Source: JBIKWM01 sp044356305
Lineage (GTDB): Bacteria; Bacteroidota; Bacteroidia; UBA10329
Length of the DNA: 64,000 nt
Direction of reading: 5' to 3'
NCBI GenBank assembly: GCA_044356305.1
Contig: JBIKWM010000011.1
Coordinates: forward strand, 26,865 to 90,864
Positions within the stretch are counted from its first letter, which is position 1; each line of letters opens with the position of its first letter. The notes under the pieces were generated by a model, which saw nothing but the letters and a program-made list of their open reading frames with translations, was not told the origin of the DNA and searched no databases. Shown in pieces: positions 32,105-41,618 of the stretch. A program made the translations under genes and the position numbers.

Positions 32105-32140
32105 GCCGCTGCATGTGGCGCAAAAGACGATGCTCAGGGC

Positions 32141-32148
32141 TACTTTCG
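32141..32148 (+). promoter_or_regulatory. -7 promoter element TACTTTCG
   Basis: A TAnnTTCG variant ending eight bases before the ATG at 32157, supporting that start over ATGs at 32115 and 32130. Confidence 0.4.
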
Positions 32149-32156
32149 TCCGTCTC

Positions 32157-34784
32157 ATGTCCAAGTACCTGCACATACTTGCCACCCTCAGCATCATGCT
32201 GAGCCCGTTTGTTTCTTGGGCAGGCAACCTCACGGGGCGTGTGAGCGATGAGGACGGCATGGGCATCCCCTTTGTCACGGTGTACATAGAGGGTACCACC
32301 AACGGCACCACCACCAATCTCGATGGCGACTTCGTGCTCAGTGTACCCGATGGGTATGCGGTGGTGGTTTTCCGCTACGTGGGTTATAAGACCACGGCCA
32401 AGGGCGTGGAAGTAAAAGGCGATACCCGCCTTGACTGCACCTTGCCCAAGGTAGTGTATCAATTGGGCGAGGTACAGGTGGATGGCAACGAGGACCCGGC
32501 ATACCGCATCATGCGGCTGGCACGAAGCAGGCGCAAGTTTTACCAGGAACAGGTGGACGAGTACAGTTGCCGTGTTTACATCAAAGGGATTAACTATGTG
32601 AAGAATCTGCCGAAGAAGATACTTGGACGCAGCATCGAGATTGATGGCCTCGATGCCACCCGCAGCGGCATAGCATACCTGAGCGAGTCGGTATCCGAGT
32701 TCCATTACAAGCGGCCTGAATTCACCAAAGAGAAAGTGATAGCCAGCAAGGTGGCCGGCAATTCGCAGGGGTTCACCTGGAACAACGCCACCAGTCTGCA
32801 CTTCAACATCTACGACAAGAGCTATGAACTGGAGGGCCTGAGCGGGCGCGACCTCATATCGCCACTCAACCCATCGGCCACGCTCTATTACCGTTATGTG
32901 TACAAAGGCTTTTTCATGGAAGATTCGGTGGTGGTCAATCGCATAGGCCTTGTGCCGCGTACCACGGGCATACCGCTGTTCCATGGCGACCTGTTCATTC
33001 AGGAGAACACCTGGCGCATACATGGTGCCGACCTGTACATGACCAAGGAGAGCGGCATAGATTTCGTTGACACCATCCGCATGAAGGTCGAGTTCATTCC
33101 CATAGCCCCCGACCTTTGGCTACAGAGCAACCTGACATTCGACCTCAAATTCAATGTCAAGATGTTGAAGATGACGGGTTGGGGGAGTTTCACGGCCGTT
33201 TTCAGCAAGTACAATGTGCGCAGCTACAGACGCGATGTGGCGCAAAGGCGCACCAATGTGACCGAGGAGGAACTCGCCAAGGCCGAGAAGGATGATGCGA
33301 AGGCCGCTCCGCCATCGCCCGAAAAGAAAAAGAAGAAGCAGGAAAGCAAGGCCGAGCTAGAGAAATTGAAAGAGGCCGCTGGCGACACCACCATGAAGTT
33401 TGACCTGGGCCGGTTTGACAAAGGCCCGCTTGTGAAGGTGGAGAGCGAGGCCAACGACAAGGATTCGGCCTTTTGGGCCGAAGTGCGCGTCATTCCCCTC
33501 ACCGAGGTGGAGCAGCGTGGCTATGCCCTCAAAGACAGCATTGAACAGGTGAAGGAGACCCCGGCCTACATCGACTCGATGGACAGGAAAAGGAACAGGT
33601 TCAACTGGCAGAACCTTTTTCTCGGATACCGCTACCGCAGCACACCCAAGAACCTCACCGTCAGCGTGCCCGCCACCCTTACCGCTGTTGGATTCAATAC
33701 CGTTGAGGGCTATGTGATAGACCTTGGGCCCACAGTATCCTGGTCGCAGAAAAAGGAACGTTGGAACCTGGTGGGCAGCGCCAACCTTCGCTACGGATTC
33801 GCATCGGGCACGTTCTATGGCAAGGCCAGTCTGTACCATCGGTTCAATGCCAAGGATAAGATGTATGTGCGGGCCGAGGGCGGCCACTACGTTGAGCAGT
33901 TCAGCCGCGATGTGCTTCAGCCGTGGGTCAACAGCATCTACACGGTGTTCTTTGAGGAGAACCACATGCGCCTGTACCGCCACAGTTATGGCCGTGTGGG
34001 GTGGGGCCGCGAGCTGATCAACGGTCTGCGCGTAGATGCATCGCTTTACTATGGCCAGCGGGCCGAGCTGTTCAACTCAACACGACTGAGCGGACAGTTC
34101 ATTGAATGGAGATTCCGAAGTTACATGCCCAACAGGCCCGAAAATGCGGGTGCAAACCCTGACCGACTGAATGGCGGGGCCTTGCTTTTTGGGGTGAATG
34201 TGCGCTGGCGACCTGGCCTCAAGTACTTCGAGTACCCCGACCGCAAGATGAATCTCGGCACACCGTACCCCGAGTTCAGCCTCACCTATAGGCGAGGTCT
34301 TCCATGGTTCGGGGCCAACAGCAACTTTGATCAGGTGGAGCTGAGCATTGAGAACGATAACCGCCTGGGCATGCTGGGCACCATTGAGTGGAAGGTAGAA
34401 GCCGGCATATTTGCCAGTAACGGTTTTGTGCAGTTTGCCGACCGCAGGCACTTCGCCACCTCACAGGTGATCATACAGCGCACCGACATGGGTGCCTTTG
34501 TAGGCCTACCCTACTATGCCGCCAGCACCGACCGCTATTATGCGGCCGCTCATGTTGAGCACCATTTCAAAGGATTCATTCTGAATAAAGTGCCTCTGAT
34601 CAAGAAATTGAAGTGGGATTTCCTTTTCCTCGGCCACTACCTCTACACCCCCGACCATGGCCACTATTGGGAAGTGGGCGTGAGCCTCGAGAACATATTC
34701 AAAGTGCTGCGCGTGGATGTGGCCTTCCCGTTCCGTGCCGAGGTGCCGCAGAACCTTGCTGTGAGGGTCAGATTAGGTTTCTGA
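32157..34784 (+). CDS. DUF5686 outer-membrane protein with carboxypeptidase-like plug domain
   Basis: An 875-residue outer-membrane protein. A signal peptide (residues 1-23, ending FVSWAG) is followed by a CarboxypepD_reg-like domain (LTGRVSDEDGMGIPFVTVYI ... FRYVGYKTTAKG). The DUF5686 core begins DPAYRIMRLARSRRKFYQEQ. A lysine-rich insert (PSPEKKKKKQES) lies near residue 388, and beta-barrel strands run to the terminal aromatic-ending RVRLGF. DUF5686 proteins are TonB-receptor-like barrels of unknown cargo. The last 12 bases overlap the convergent GNAT gene. Confidence 0.85.
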   Translation: MSKYLHILATLSIMLSPFVSWAGNLTGRVSDEDGMGIPFVTVYIEGTTNGTTTNLDGDFVLSVPDGYAVVVFRYVGYKTTAKGVEVKGDTRLDCTLPKVVYQLGEVQVDGNEDPAYRIMRLARSRRKFYQEQVDEYSCRVYIKGINYVKNLPKKILGRSIEIDGLDATRSGIAYLSESVSEFHYKRPEFTKEKVIASKVAGNSQGFTWNNATSLHFNIYDKSYELEGLSGRDLISPLNPSATLYYRYVYKGFFMEDSVVVNRIGLVPRTTGIPLFHGDLFIQENTWRIHGADLYMTKESGIDFVDTIRMKVEFIPIAPDLWLQSNLTFDLKFNVKMLKMTGWGSFTAVFSKYNVRSYRRDVAQRRTNVTEEELAKAEKDDAKAAPPSPEKKKKKQESKAELEKLKEAAGDTTMKFDLGRFDKGPLVKVESEANDKDSAFWAEVRVIPLTEVEQRGYALKDSIEQVKETPAYIDSMDRKRNRFNWQNLFLGYRYRSTPKNLTVSVPATLTAVGFNTVEGYVIDLGPTVSWSQKKERWNLVGSANLRYGFASGTFYGKASLYHRFNAKDKMYVRAEGGHYVEQFSRDVLQPWVNSIYTVFFEENHMRLYRHSYGRVGWGRELINGLRVDASLYYGQRAELFNSTRLSGQFIEWRFRSYMPNRPENAGANPDRLNGGALLFGVNVRWRPGLKYFEYPDRKMNLGTPYPEFSLTYRRGLPWFGANSNFDQVELSIENDNRLGMLGTIEWKVEAGIFASNGFVQFADRRHFATSQVIIQRTDMGAFVGLPYYAASTDRYYAAAHVEHHFKGFILNKVPLIKKLKWDFLFLGHYLYTPDHGHYWEVGVSLENIFKVLRVDVAFPFRAEVPQNLAVRVRLGF

Positions 34785-35303
34785 CGGAGATGCGTTGACC
34801 GCCTCCCTTCGCACTGCATATATCAGCTCATCCTCTATCCTGTCGCCTTTTATCAAAGTGCCTTTGAGGTGTGCCTCTAAGGTGAAGCCTGCTTTCTGTA
34901 GCACCCGCTGCGATGCGATGTTTGACCCGAACGGCCGGGCGTAGATGCGTTGAATCTGAGGCAGACGCCCGAAAGCATACGGCACCATTTGCCTCACAGC
35001 AGCCGTGACGATGCCTTTGCCCCACAGCTCGCGAGCCACCCAGTAGCCCAGCTCTGCATTGAGTCTGCTTATATCTGCCTGCGGGTGTACCCCGATGGCG
35101 CCCATGGCCCTGCCATCCACATCAATGCACATGATCAACGGCCCATCAAGGGCCATGGTGCGCTGAATGAGGGCCTTGGCATGGTCGCGGGTGTACGGGT
35201 GAGGAAAACCATCGGTGAGGTTGCGTGCCACCAAAGGGTCGTTGGCGTGTCGGGCAAATGATGGCACATCGGTATTGCGCAACGGACGAAGCCTGAACTC
35301 CAT
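34773..35303 (-). CDS. GNAT acetyltransferase (RimJ/RimL type)
   Basis: A 176-residue N-acetyltransferase of the Acetyltransf_3 group. It has the opening RLRPLRNTDVPSFARHANDP, the central ELGYWVARELWGKGIVTAAV, which contains the acetyl-CoA pyrophosphate loop, and ARPFGSNIASQRVLQKAGF near the end. Members acetylate ribosomal protein N-termini or small amines; the substrate here is unknown. The 3' end overlaps the DUF5686 gene tail to tail. Confidence 0.9.
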   Translation of the reverse strand: MEFRLRPLRNTDVPSFARHANDPLVARNLTDGFPHPYTRDHAKALIQRTMALDGPLIMCIDVDGRAMGAIGVHPQADISRLNAELGYWVARELWGKGIVTAAVRQMVPYAFGRLPQIQRIYARPFGSNIASQRVLQKAGFTLEAHLKGTLIKGDRIEDELIYAVRREAVNASPSET

Positions 35304-35341
35304 GCCCGCAATGTAGTCAGCGCTGTAAGATCAACCCTTGT

Positions 35342-36427
35342 TCACCGATTGATCCTGAATGCAACGCCCGAGGGTCTGAGCGCTTCGGTGCCATCATCCA
35401 TCACATCCCTGAGGATCATTCTCTGGGCCAATGGCTGATCAAACACCTCATCTATACCCAACACTGCACCGGCAGGCACCTTGTGCTGCGCCAGTTTTTC
35501 AAGAAGTTCCTTTCGGGTGAAAGAGGATGCATGGTGCTGCAGGATGCGGTCGAGGCCGGTGCGGTGCACCACCCGCTGCTGAACCGTGCAGAATCGCTCG
35601 TCATCTACCAGTTCGGCACAGCCCAATACCTGGCACAGCCCAGCAAACTGGGCCTGGGTGCCCACAGCCAATACAGTAAGCAGGCCATCGTTGGTGGTTA
35701 TCAGTTCGCCATAAGGTGCAATGTTTGGGTGGCGGCTGCCGTTTCGGTTGGCCTTATGCCTCACGTTGAGCCAGTTGGTGGCCTGATTGGTTAGTGCGGT
35801 GATGCCCGAATCGAACAGCGAGGCCGATACGTAGGCGCCCTTACCGGTCCTTTCGCGCTGCCATAAGGCGGTCACAATTCCCTGTTTCAGGTGATGTGCG
35901 GCCAGTATGTCGATCATGGCCATGGGGAAATTGACCGGTCCTGTGCCGCTCTGGCTGTTCAGTTGCATGTAGCCACATTCGCCCTGCAGCACCACATCAA
36001 AAGCTGCGCGGGGGTCGTCATCGCCATAGCCGGTTATGTGGCCGTATACCAGACGCGGATTCAAGGCGCTCAGCGTCTGGTAGTCAACGCCCAGCTTGGC
36101 ATCATCGCCCGGTTTGTAGTTGCTTATCAGCACATCGGCCTGGGCCACAAGTTGCAGCACCTCTGCCCTATCCTGTTCAAGGCGCAGGTCGAGCATCAGG
36201 TGCCGCTTGCCCCAATTGACCGAACAGAAATAGGCCGACCATGTACGGTCCTTCGGCTCATCGGGCAGTTTCCAGCCACGGGTGTTGTCGCCACCCGTGC
36301 GCGGATTCTCAATCTTGATCACCTCCGCCCCCAGCTCGGCAAAGAACATCCCCACCGATGGCCCTGCCAGCACCGAGGCCAGCTCAATGACCTTGAGTCC
36401 GCTAAATGGATGTGGGTCCTGTTGCAC
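35342..36427 (-). CDS. CaiB/BaiF-family (class III) CoA-transferase
   Basis: A 361-residue CoA-transferase. The N-terminus FSGLKVIELASVLAGPSVGM, then FAELGAEVIKIENPRTGGDN, and the segment KRHLMLDLRLEQDRAEVLQL are family signatures; the catalytic Asp is expected in the GECGYMQLNSQ-type region and is not placed with certainty. The chain is slightly shorter than the usual 380-400 residues. The acid substrate is unknown. It starts 12 bases after the proline-rich protein gene's stop and probably forms an operon with it. Confidence 0.9.
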   Translation of the reverse strand: MQQDPHPFSGLKVIELASVLAGPSVGMFFAELGAEVIKIENPRTGGDNTRGWKLPDEPKDRTWSAYFCSVNWGKRHLMLDLRLEQDRAEVLQLVAQADVLISNYKPGDDAKLGVDYQTLSALNPRLVYGHITGYGDDDPRAAFDVVLQGECGYMQLNSQSGTGPVNFPMAMIDILAAHHLKQGIVTALWQRERTGKGAYVSASLFDSGITALTNQATNWLNVRHKANRNGSRHPNIAPYGELITTNDGLLTVLAVGTQAQFAGLCQVLGCAELVDDERFCTVQQRVVHRTGLDRILQHHASSFTRKELLEKLAQHKVPAGAVLGIDEVFDQPLAQRMILRDVMDDGTEALRPSGVAFRINR

Positions 36428-36439
36428 CCTTTTCTCAGA

Positions 36440-37417
36440 TCAATGGAAAATATAGAAACGCACATAGCTGGTGCCGATGTGCTTATCCTGATCATCAAAA
36501 ATGCTCACCTTGTAGTCGCCTGGGCGGCTGTACACAAAGTTGACGTGCACACTGGTCTGTGCAGGGCTGATGCTCAACGGCTTTTCTGTGATCACCTCGG
36601 CATAGTCCTTCGCATCGCGGCCCTTGCGCCATATGCGCACGGTCACCTTATCAATACCGAACTCCTCGGTGTTGGTGAACATGGTGGTGATGTCCACCCC
36701 GCCCTCGGCCAGTTTGAACTTCTCATTCTGCCCCGTGAGCATGCCCGCCTTCACAGAGCGGCCGTGGGCTATGTACATGAACCTGAACTTCTCGGGAATC
36801 GGCTCCTTTATTGGCTCAACGAAAATGGGCTGGAGCATATCGACATCCAGATCCTTCTGTGCCACGCTGGCCGAAGTGGATGCCACGGCCGTCATCTCCA
36901 TCTTCTGGATGGGCTTGGGTTCCTCTGCCTTCGGTTCAGGTTTCGGGGGCTCCTGCGGTTTCGGTTTATCCTTTGGTTTCTCTTGGGCCACGGGCTTCGG
37001 GGCGGGTGGCGGTGGTGGCGGGTTGCGCACGCCTTTCACAACAAACTCGGTCTGGGCAAAAACCTTTGTCTCGTCAATGAACACGGATACGCGGTAGGTA
37101 CCGGGCTTGTCGATGTCGTGCCTGCGGGCAACCCAGCTCCTACCCTGCCCCACCTGTGTGCGGATGCGCTGTATGGGCACCTTGGTGTCGGTGAGGCATT
37201 CAACCTTGAATATGACTGAAGTATGGTTGATGATGGTCTTGTCCTGTTGATACAGGAAGGAGATGACCAGCGGCTTATCGGGTGGGAGTTCCCATTCATA
37301 CCCCTCTTTGTAAGGTGAGCCCAGATTATTGAAATCCTTGCTCACTATGATCTTCTGGGCCATGGCCGATGCAATTGACATCAGCACGAGCAGCAGCAGA
37401 AGGGGTCCTTTTTTCAC
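36440..37417 (-). CDS. Exported proline-rich protein, unknown function
   Basis: A 325-residue protein starting at a GTG. Residues 1-20 form a signal peptide (ending SAMAQ). Two similar beta-domains, about 21-130 and 220-325, each end in a FVxxRPGDYKVSIFDD- or KPGTYRVSVFIDE-like repeat. They are joined by a linker of proline, lysine and glutamate (PPPPPPAPKP ... KPKPQEPPKPEPKAEE), which could span the periplasm or peptidoglycan. No known family is recognised. The duplicated domain suggests an internal gene duplication. Confidence 0.65.
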   Translation of the reverse strand: MKKGPLLLLLVLMSIASAMAQKIIVSKDFNNLGSPYKEGYEWELPPDKPLVISFLYQQDKTIINHTSVIFKVECLTDTKVPIQRIRTQVGQGRSWVARRHDIDKPGTYRVSVFIDETKVFAQTEFVVKGVRNPPPPPPAPKPVAQEKPKDKPKPQEPPKPEPKAEEPKPIQKMEMTAVASTSASVAQKDLDVDMLQPIFVEPIKEPIPEKFRFMYIAHGRSVKAGMLTGQNEKFKLAEGGVDITTMFTNTEEFGIDKVTVRIWRKGRDAKDYAEVITEKPLSISPAQTSVHVNFVYSRPGDYKVSIFDDQDKHIGTSYVRFYIFH

Positions 37418-37422
37418 GCGCG

Positions 37423-37430
37423 CAAATATA
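37423..37430 (-). promoter_or_regulatory. -7 promoter element TATATTTG
   Basis: Exact TAnnTTTG ending five bases before the GTG at 37417, another near-leaderless arrangement. Confidence 0.45.
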
Positions 37431-37576
37431 GACGGGGCCTCAGGGCACAGAACGTGCCGATCTGTGCCTTTGGACCCATGACACGGTACTGACTAAAATC
37501 ACCGTACGGTCTGACCGCGCTCAAATTCTAAGGAAACTGCCGCAATGTCCTTTGGCCCCGAACCACAGGGTTAACC

Positions 37577-37768
37577 ATGAGCGCACTTTTCTTATTGATA
37601 GCTGCCAGCCTCTCATTGGCCCTTGGTTTTCTGGTCGCATTTATCTGGGCAGTGCGCAGCGACCAGTACGATGACCCCGAATCGCCTGCCATGCGGATGC
37701 TTTTCAACGGCCCTGCCAGAGACGTGCGGGCCACCGACCAAGACACCGACAAGAGTAACCTGAACTGA
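37577..37768 (+). CDS. ccoS: cbb3 oxidase assembly protein CcoS
   Basis: A 63-residue protein with one N-terminal membrane segment (residues 4-26) and the family sequence FIWAVRSDQYDDPESPAMRM. CcoS is needed for cofactor insertion into the cbb3-type cytochrome oxidase. It begins the cco cluster and lies 29 bases before ccoNO. The usual upstream partner ccoI (copper ATPase) is not next to it in this window. Confidence 0.95.
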   Translation: MSALFLLIAASLSLALGFLVAFIWAVRSDQYDDPESPAMRMLFNGPARDVRATDQDTDKSNLN

Positions 37769-37797
37769 ACCATTCTAAAATCACCAATAAATCACCC

Positions 37798-39906
37798 ATG
37801 GAAAAGGAGACATTCCGATACGACAACGACATCGTTAGGAAGTTCGCCATTGCCAGCATGCTATTCGGACTGATAGGCATGTTGGTAGGGCTTGTGGCCG
37901 CACTTCAGCTGGCCGACCCGATGTTCAACTTCCTCACATCGTGGCTCACCTTCGGGCGCATCAGGCCACTGCATACCAATGCGGTGATCTTCGCTTTTGT
38001 GGGCAACGGCCTTTTCATGGGCGTCTATTACTCGTTGCAGCGCCTGCTCAAGACCCGGATGTGGAGCGATACGCTGAGCAACATCAACTTCTGGGGCTGG
38101 CAGGCCATCATACTCAGTGCGGTGCTCACGCTGCCCTTCGGCATCACCACCGGGAAGGAATATGCCGAGCTGGAATGGTGGATCGATATCTGCATCGCGC
38201 TCATCTGGGTGGTGTTCGGCCTGAACATGATCATGACCATCATCAAACGGAGAGAAAGGCACCTGTATGTGGCCATCTGGTTCTACATCGCCACGTTTGT
38301 CACCGTGGCCATGTTGCACATTGTCAACAGCTTCGAACTTCCTGTATCCTTCTTCAAGAGCTATTCGCTGTATGCCGGTGTGCAGGATGCGCTTGTGCAA
38401 TGGTGGTATGGCCACAACGCGGTGGCCTTCTTCCTCACCACCCCATACCTGGGCCTGATGTACTACTTCATCCCCAAGGCGGCCAACCGCCCTGTGTACT
38501 CCTACCGCCTCTCCATTGTCCACTTCTGGGCGCTCATCTTCCTCTACATATGGGCCGGCCCGCACCACCTGCTCTACACGGCCCTGCCCGATTGGGCCCA
38601 GAGCCTTGGTGTGGTGTTCTCCTTTATGCTGATAGCCCCGAGCTGGGGAGGTATGCTCAACGGCCTGCTGACCCTGCGCGGTGCATGGGACCGTGTGCGC
38701 GATGATGTGACCCTCAAGTTCATGGTGGTGGCAGTGACCGCCTACGGTATGAGCACTTTCGAAGGGCCGATGCTCTCGCTCAAGAACGTGAACGCTATAA
38801 GCCACTTCACCGACTGGACCGTGGCACACGTGCACATAGGTGGTCTGGGCTGGAACGGGTTCCTCACCTTCGGCATACTCTACTGGCTGGTGCCGCGCAT
38901 GTGGCAGACCAAGCTCTACAGCGAGAAAGCCGCCAACTTCCACTTCTGGATCGGTACTCTGGGCATCCTTTTCTACGCACTCCCGATGTACTGGGCCGGT
39001 TTCACGCAGAGCCTGATGTGGAAACAGTTCACAGCGGAGGGATATCTGGCCTACCCCAACTTCCTTGAGACCGTGACCCAGATCAAGCCGCTGTATGCGC
39101 TGCGTGCCTTTGGCGGTGCACTATACATCACTGGCACCGTGGTGGCCCTGTGGAACCTCTTCAAGACCATGGCCGTGGGCAAGCTCCTAAAAGACGAGCC
39201 CGATAGCGCACCCGCCCTTGTGCCCATCGCAGCCATAAAAGGCGAGAGCCTGCACCGCTGGATAGAGCGCAAACCCATACAGCTCATGCTGCTCAGCCTA
39301 GTGGCCGTGGCGATAGGTGGGGTGATAGAACTGGTGCCCACCTTCATGATAAAGAGCAACATACCCACCATTGCCAGCGTGAAGCCCTACACCCCGCTCG
39401 AGCTGGAGGGCCGCGACCTGTACATACGAGAGGGCTGCTACAACTGCCACTCGCAGATGGTGCGTCCGTTCCGCTCTGAGACCGAACGCTATGGCGAATA
39501 CTCAAAGGCCGGTGAATTTGTGTACGACCACCCCTTCCAATGGGGCAGCAAGCGCACCGGTCCGGATCTGCACCGCGTGGGCGGCAAATACCCCGACAGC
39601 TGGCACTGGCACCACATGATGGACCCCTCCATCATCAGCCCGGGCACCATCATGCCCAGCTACCCGTGGCTGTACGAGAACACCCTGAGCACCGAGCTCA
39701 CGGCCAAGAAGATCGCAGCCATGCAGACCCTAGGTGTGCCCTATGCCGAAGGATATGACCAGCAGGCCGTGGCCGACCTCAACATGCAGGCCGGGCAGAT
39801 AGTGGCCAGCCTGAAGAAGGACGGCATTGAGGCATCGCCCGATCAGGAGATCATAGCCCTGATAGCATACCTGCAACGCCTGGGCACCGACATCAAGAAG
39901 AAGTGA
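37798..39906 (+). CDS. ccoN: cbb3 cytochrome oxidase, fused subunits I and II (CcoNO)
   Basis: A 702-residue fusion. Residues about 1-480 are the CcoN haem-copper core with twelve predicted membrane helices and the ligand histidines, including LHTNAVIF, WWYGHNAVAFFLT, WAGPHHLLYT and WTVAHVHIGGLGWNG. Residues about 500-702 are CcoO: one membrane anchor and a single haem c site Cys547-x-x-Cys550-His551 in CYNCHSQMVRPF. The fusion is common in Bacteroidota. The complex reduces oxygen at low tension and pumps protons in the inner membrane. Confidence 0.97.
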   Translation: MEKETFRYDNDIVRKFAIASMLFGLIGMLVGLVAALQLADPMFNFLTSWLTFGRIRPLHTNAVIFAFVGNGLFMGVYYSLQRLLKTRMWSDTLSNINFWGWQAIILSAVLTLPFGITTGKEYAELEWWIDICIALIWVVFGLNMIMTIIKRRERHLYVAIWFYIATFVTVAMLHIVNSFELPVSFFKSYSLYAGVQDALVQWWYGHNAVAFFLTTPYLGLMYYFIPKAANRPVYSYRLSIVHFWALIFLYIWAGPHHLLYTALPDWAQSLGVVFSFMLIAPSWGGMLNGLLTLRGAWDRVRDDVTLKFMVVAVTAYGMSTFEGPMLSLKNVNAISHFTDWTVAHVHIGGLGWNGFLTFGILYWLVPRMWQTKLYSEKAANFHFWIGTLGILFYALPMYWAGFTQSLMWKQFTAEGYLAYPNFLETVTQIKPLYALRAFGGALYITGTVVALWNLFKTMAVGKLLKDEPDSAPALVPIAAIKGESLHRWIERKPIQLMLLSLVAVAIGGVIELVPTFMIKSNIPTIASVKPYTPLELEGRDLYIREGCYNCHSQMVRPFRSETERYGEYSKAGEFVYDHPFQWGSKRTGPDLHRVGGKYPDSWHWHHMMDPSIISPGTIMPSYPWLYENTLSTELTAKKIAAMQTLGVPYAEGYDQQAVADLNMQAGQIVASLKKDGIEASPDQEIIALIAYLQRLGTDIKKK

Positions 39907-39990
39907 GGCAGGAAAGCCGCAAGCGTTTTGCCTCAAGCTATCAGCCCCTTACAACTAAGACCTAGCACCTAACACCTGATTCCTCCCGCC

Positions 39991-40176
39991 ATGCTCAAGT
40001 TCATTAAGCACCACCTCGACACGATCGCTGGCATTGACATCTACCCTGTCATCTCGTTCGTGATCTTCTTCACCTTCTTCGTCCTCCTGGCCATCTATGT
40101 GGTGTGGGAGCGCAAGGAGTATTTCGATCAGATGGGTCACCTTCCCCTCGAAGGAAACAGCACCGAACCACAGTAA
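39991..40176 (+). CDS. ccoQ: cbb3 oxidase small subunit CcoQ-like
   Basis: A 61-residue protein with one membrane helix (about 17-38: YPVISFVIFFTFFVLLAIYV) followed by a charged VVWERKEYFDQMGHLPLE. Position between ccoNO and ccoP and this layout identify it as subunit IV (CcoQ/FixQ), which stabilises the complex. Confidence 0.85.
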   Translation: MLKFIKHHLDTIAGIDIYPVISFVIFFTFFVLLAIYVVWERKEYFDQMGHLPLEGNSTEPQ

Positions 40177-40206
40177 AACCGCCCATTACCCATTCAAACT
40201 GAAGCC

Positions 40207-41436
40207 ATGAAAAAGAGAATAGCACTGGCCCTGCTGCTTGCAGCCACCGCATGGCCCGCCCTGAGCATGGCCGCGCCAGAGGTACAGGTTCCGTGGAGGA
40301 ACGTGGTGAATCCGGGCGACACGGCCATTTTCTACGTACTGCTCTGCACAGCTGTGATGCTCGTACTGCTCATCTGGGTGGTGGGCGCCCTTACCAGCAC
40401 CCTTACCGAGAACAAGGGCGTGTGGCGTGCCAAGTGGGACGGCAAGGCCCCTCTGGTGCTGGCACTTGTGGCGGCATCGCTGCTCCCGTTCGACCTCATG
40501 GCTCAGGGCGCGGCAACGGCCGCTGCCGCCACCGCCCCCGTGGCCGCAGAGGCATCGGGCATGGTGATGACCGACAGCCTGTTCTGGGTCATGGTGGTGC
40601 TCAACGCCTTCCTGGCCCTGGTGCTGATGGCCATGCTCTACAACATGAGCAACCTGATCAGCACCCTCAAGGCCAAGCAGGGCGAGGAGGCCCCGACATG
40701 GCTATCGCGCTTCGAGCACAGCCTCACCGATGCCGTGCCCGTGGAACTGGAGGCCGAGATAATGACCGACCACGAGTACGATGGCATACGCGAGCTCGAC
40801 AACAAGCTCCCACCCTGGTGGCTCTACATGTTCTATTTCACCATCGGTTTCGGGATTGTGTACCTCTACCATTTCCATGTGAGCGAGATACCCGGACTGG
40901 GCAAGCTGATGCTGCTGGGGCAGGTGGAGAGCGGCACCCAGCTGCAACAGTACGAGATGGCCATGAAAGAGGCGGCCGAGGCCAAGGCCGCCTATCTGGC
41001 CAGTGCGGCCAACCTGATAGACGAGAACAGCGTGACCGCCAGCACCGACCCTGCCGTGCTCGATCAGGGCCGCGAAGTGTTCAAGAACTTCTGCGTGGCC
41101 TGCCACGGAGCCGCAGGCGAGGGCGGTGTGGGCCCCAACCTGACCGACCAGTACTGGATGCACGGTGGCGGGGTGAAGAACATCTTCAAGACCATCAAGT
41201 ACGGTGTTCCGGCCAAAGGCATGATAGCATGGGAGGCACAGCTCAACCCCGCACAGATGCAGCAGGTCTCCTCGTTCATCCTCACCTTGGCAGGCACAGA
41301 GCCAGCCAATGGCAAGGCTCCGCAGGGCGACATATGGGTTGATGGCGCCACTGCCACCGACACCACCGCTGCACCCACCGACACCACCGCTGCGGCCGCA
41401 GCCACCGACAGCACCGGCACCGCCTCGGCACGCTGA
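40207..41436 (+). CDS. ccoP: cbb3 oxidase subunit III CcoP, single-haem form
   Basis: A 409-residue membrane cytochrome c. Two extra N-terminal hydrophobic segments (about 5-22 and 36-60) and another at about 122-145 precede the CcoP core DHEYDGIRELDNKLPPWWLY and its helix (to about 220). Only one haem c motif is present, Cys296-x-x-Cys299-His300 in CVACHGAAGEGG; proteobacterial CcoP has two. The C-terminal 45 residues are a Thr/Ala/Asp-rich tail. It passes electrons to CcoO/CcoN. It starts 30 bases after ccoQ and is followed by a terminator, so ccoG and ccoH are not in this cluster. Confidence 0.93.
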   Translation: MKKRIALALLLAATAWPALSMAAPEVQVPWRNVVNPGDTAIFYVLLCTAVMLVLLIWVVGALTSTLTENKGVWRAKWDGKAPLVLALVAASLLPFDLMAQGAATAAAATAPVAAEASGMVMTDSLFWVMVVLNAFLALVLMAMLYNMSNLISTLKAKQGEEAPTWLSRFEHSLTDAVPVELEAEIMTDHEYDGIRELDNKLPPWWLYMFYFTIGFGIVYLYHFHVSEIPGLGKLMLLGQVESGTQLQQYEMAMKEAAEAKAAYLASAANLIDENSVTASTDPAVLDQGREVFKNFCVACHGAAGEGGVGPNLTDQYWMHGGGVKNIFKTIKYGVPAKGMIAWEAQLNPAQMQQVSSFILTLAGTEPANGKAPQGDIWVDGATATDTTAAPTDTTAAAAATDSTGTASAR

Positions 41437-41460
41437 TCCTTACACTCAGAGACTCAGATG

Positions 41461-41494
41461 GGAATCGGCCCACGCGGCCGGTTCCTTTTTTTTT
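41461..41494 (+). terminator. Rho-independent terminator of the cco operon
   Basis: GGAATCGGCC (41461-41470) pairs with GGCCGGTTCC (41476-41485, one mismatch) and runs into nine T. Confidence 0.88.
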
Positions 41495-41618
41495 ATCCGA
41501 AAATTGGGATGAAGGTGTCCGCGCCTGCGCCACGTTCATGGCCTGCCCCAATCGCCCCGAAGGGCGGGCAAGATGGCGGTGAGGGTGTGTCAGTAGCGAT
41601 CCCAGCCCACGCTGTATT

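Noticed and set aside
35891..37219. 442-codon open frame on the plus strand
   Set aside because: Antisense to the CoA-transferase and proline-rich protein genes, both of which have clear family features or a signal peptide; the translation is compositionally odd.
37441..37576. FNR/CRP-type site before the cbb3 operon
   Set aside because: Searched for TTGAT-N4-ATCAA or TGTGA-N6-TCACA because cco operons are often oxygen controlled; no acceptable match was seen.
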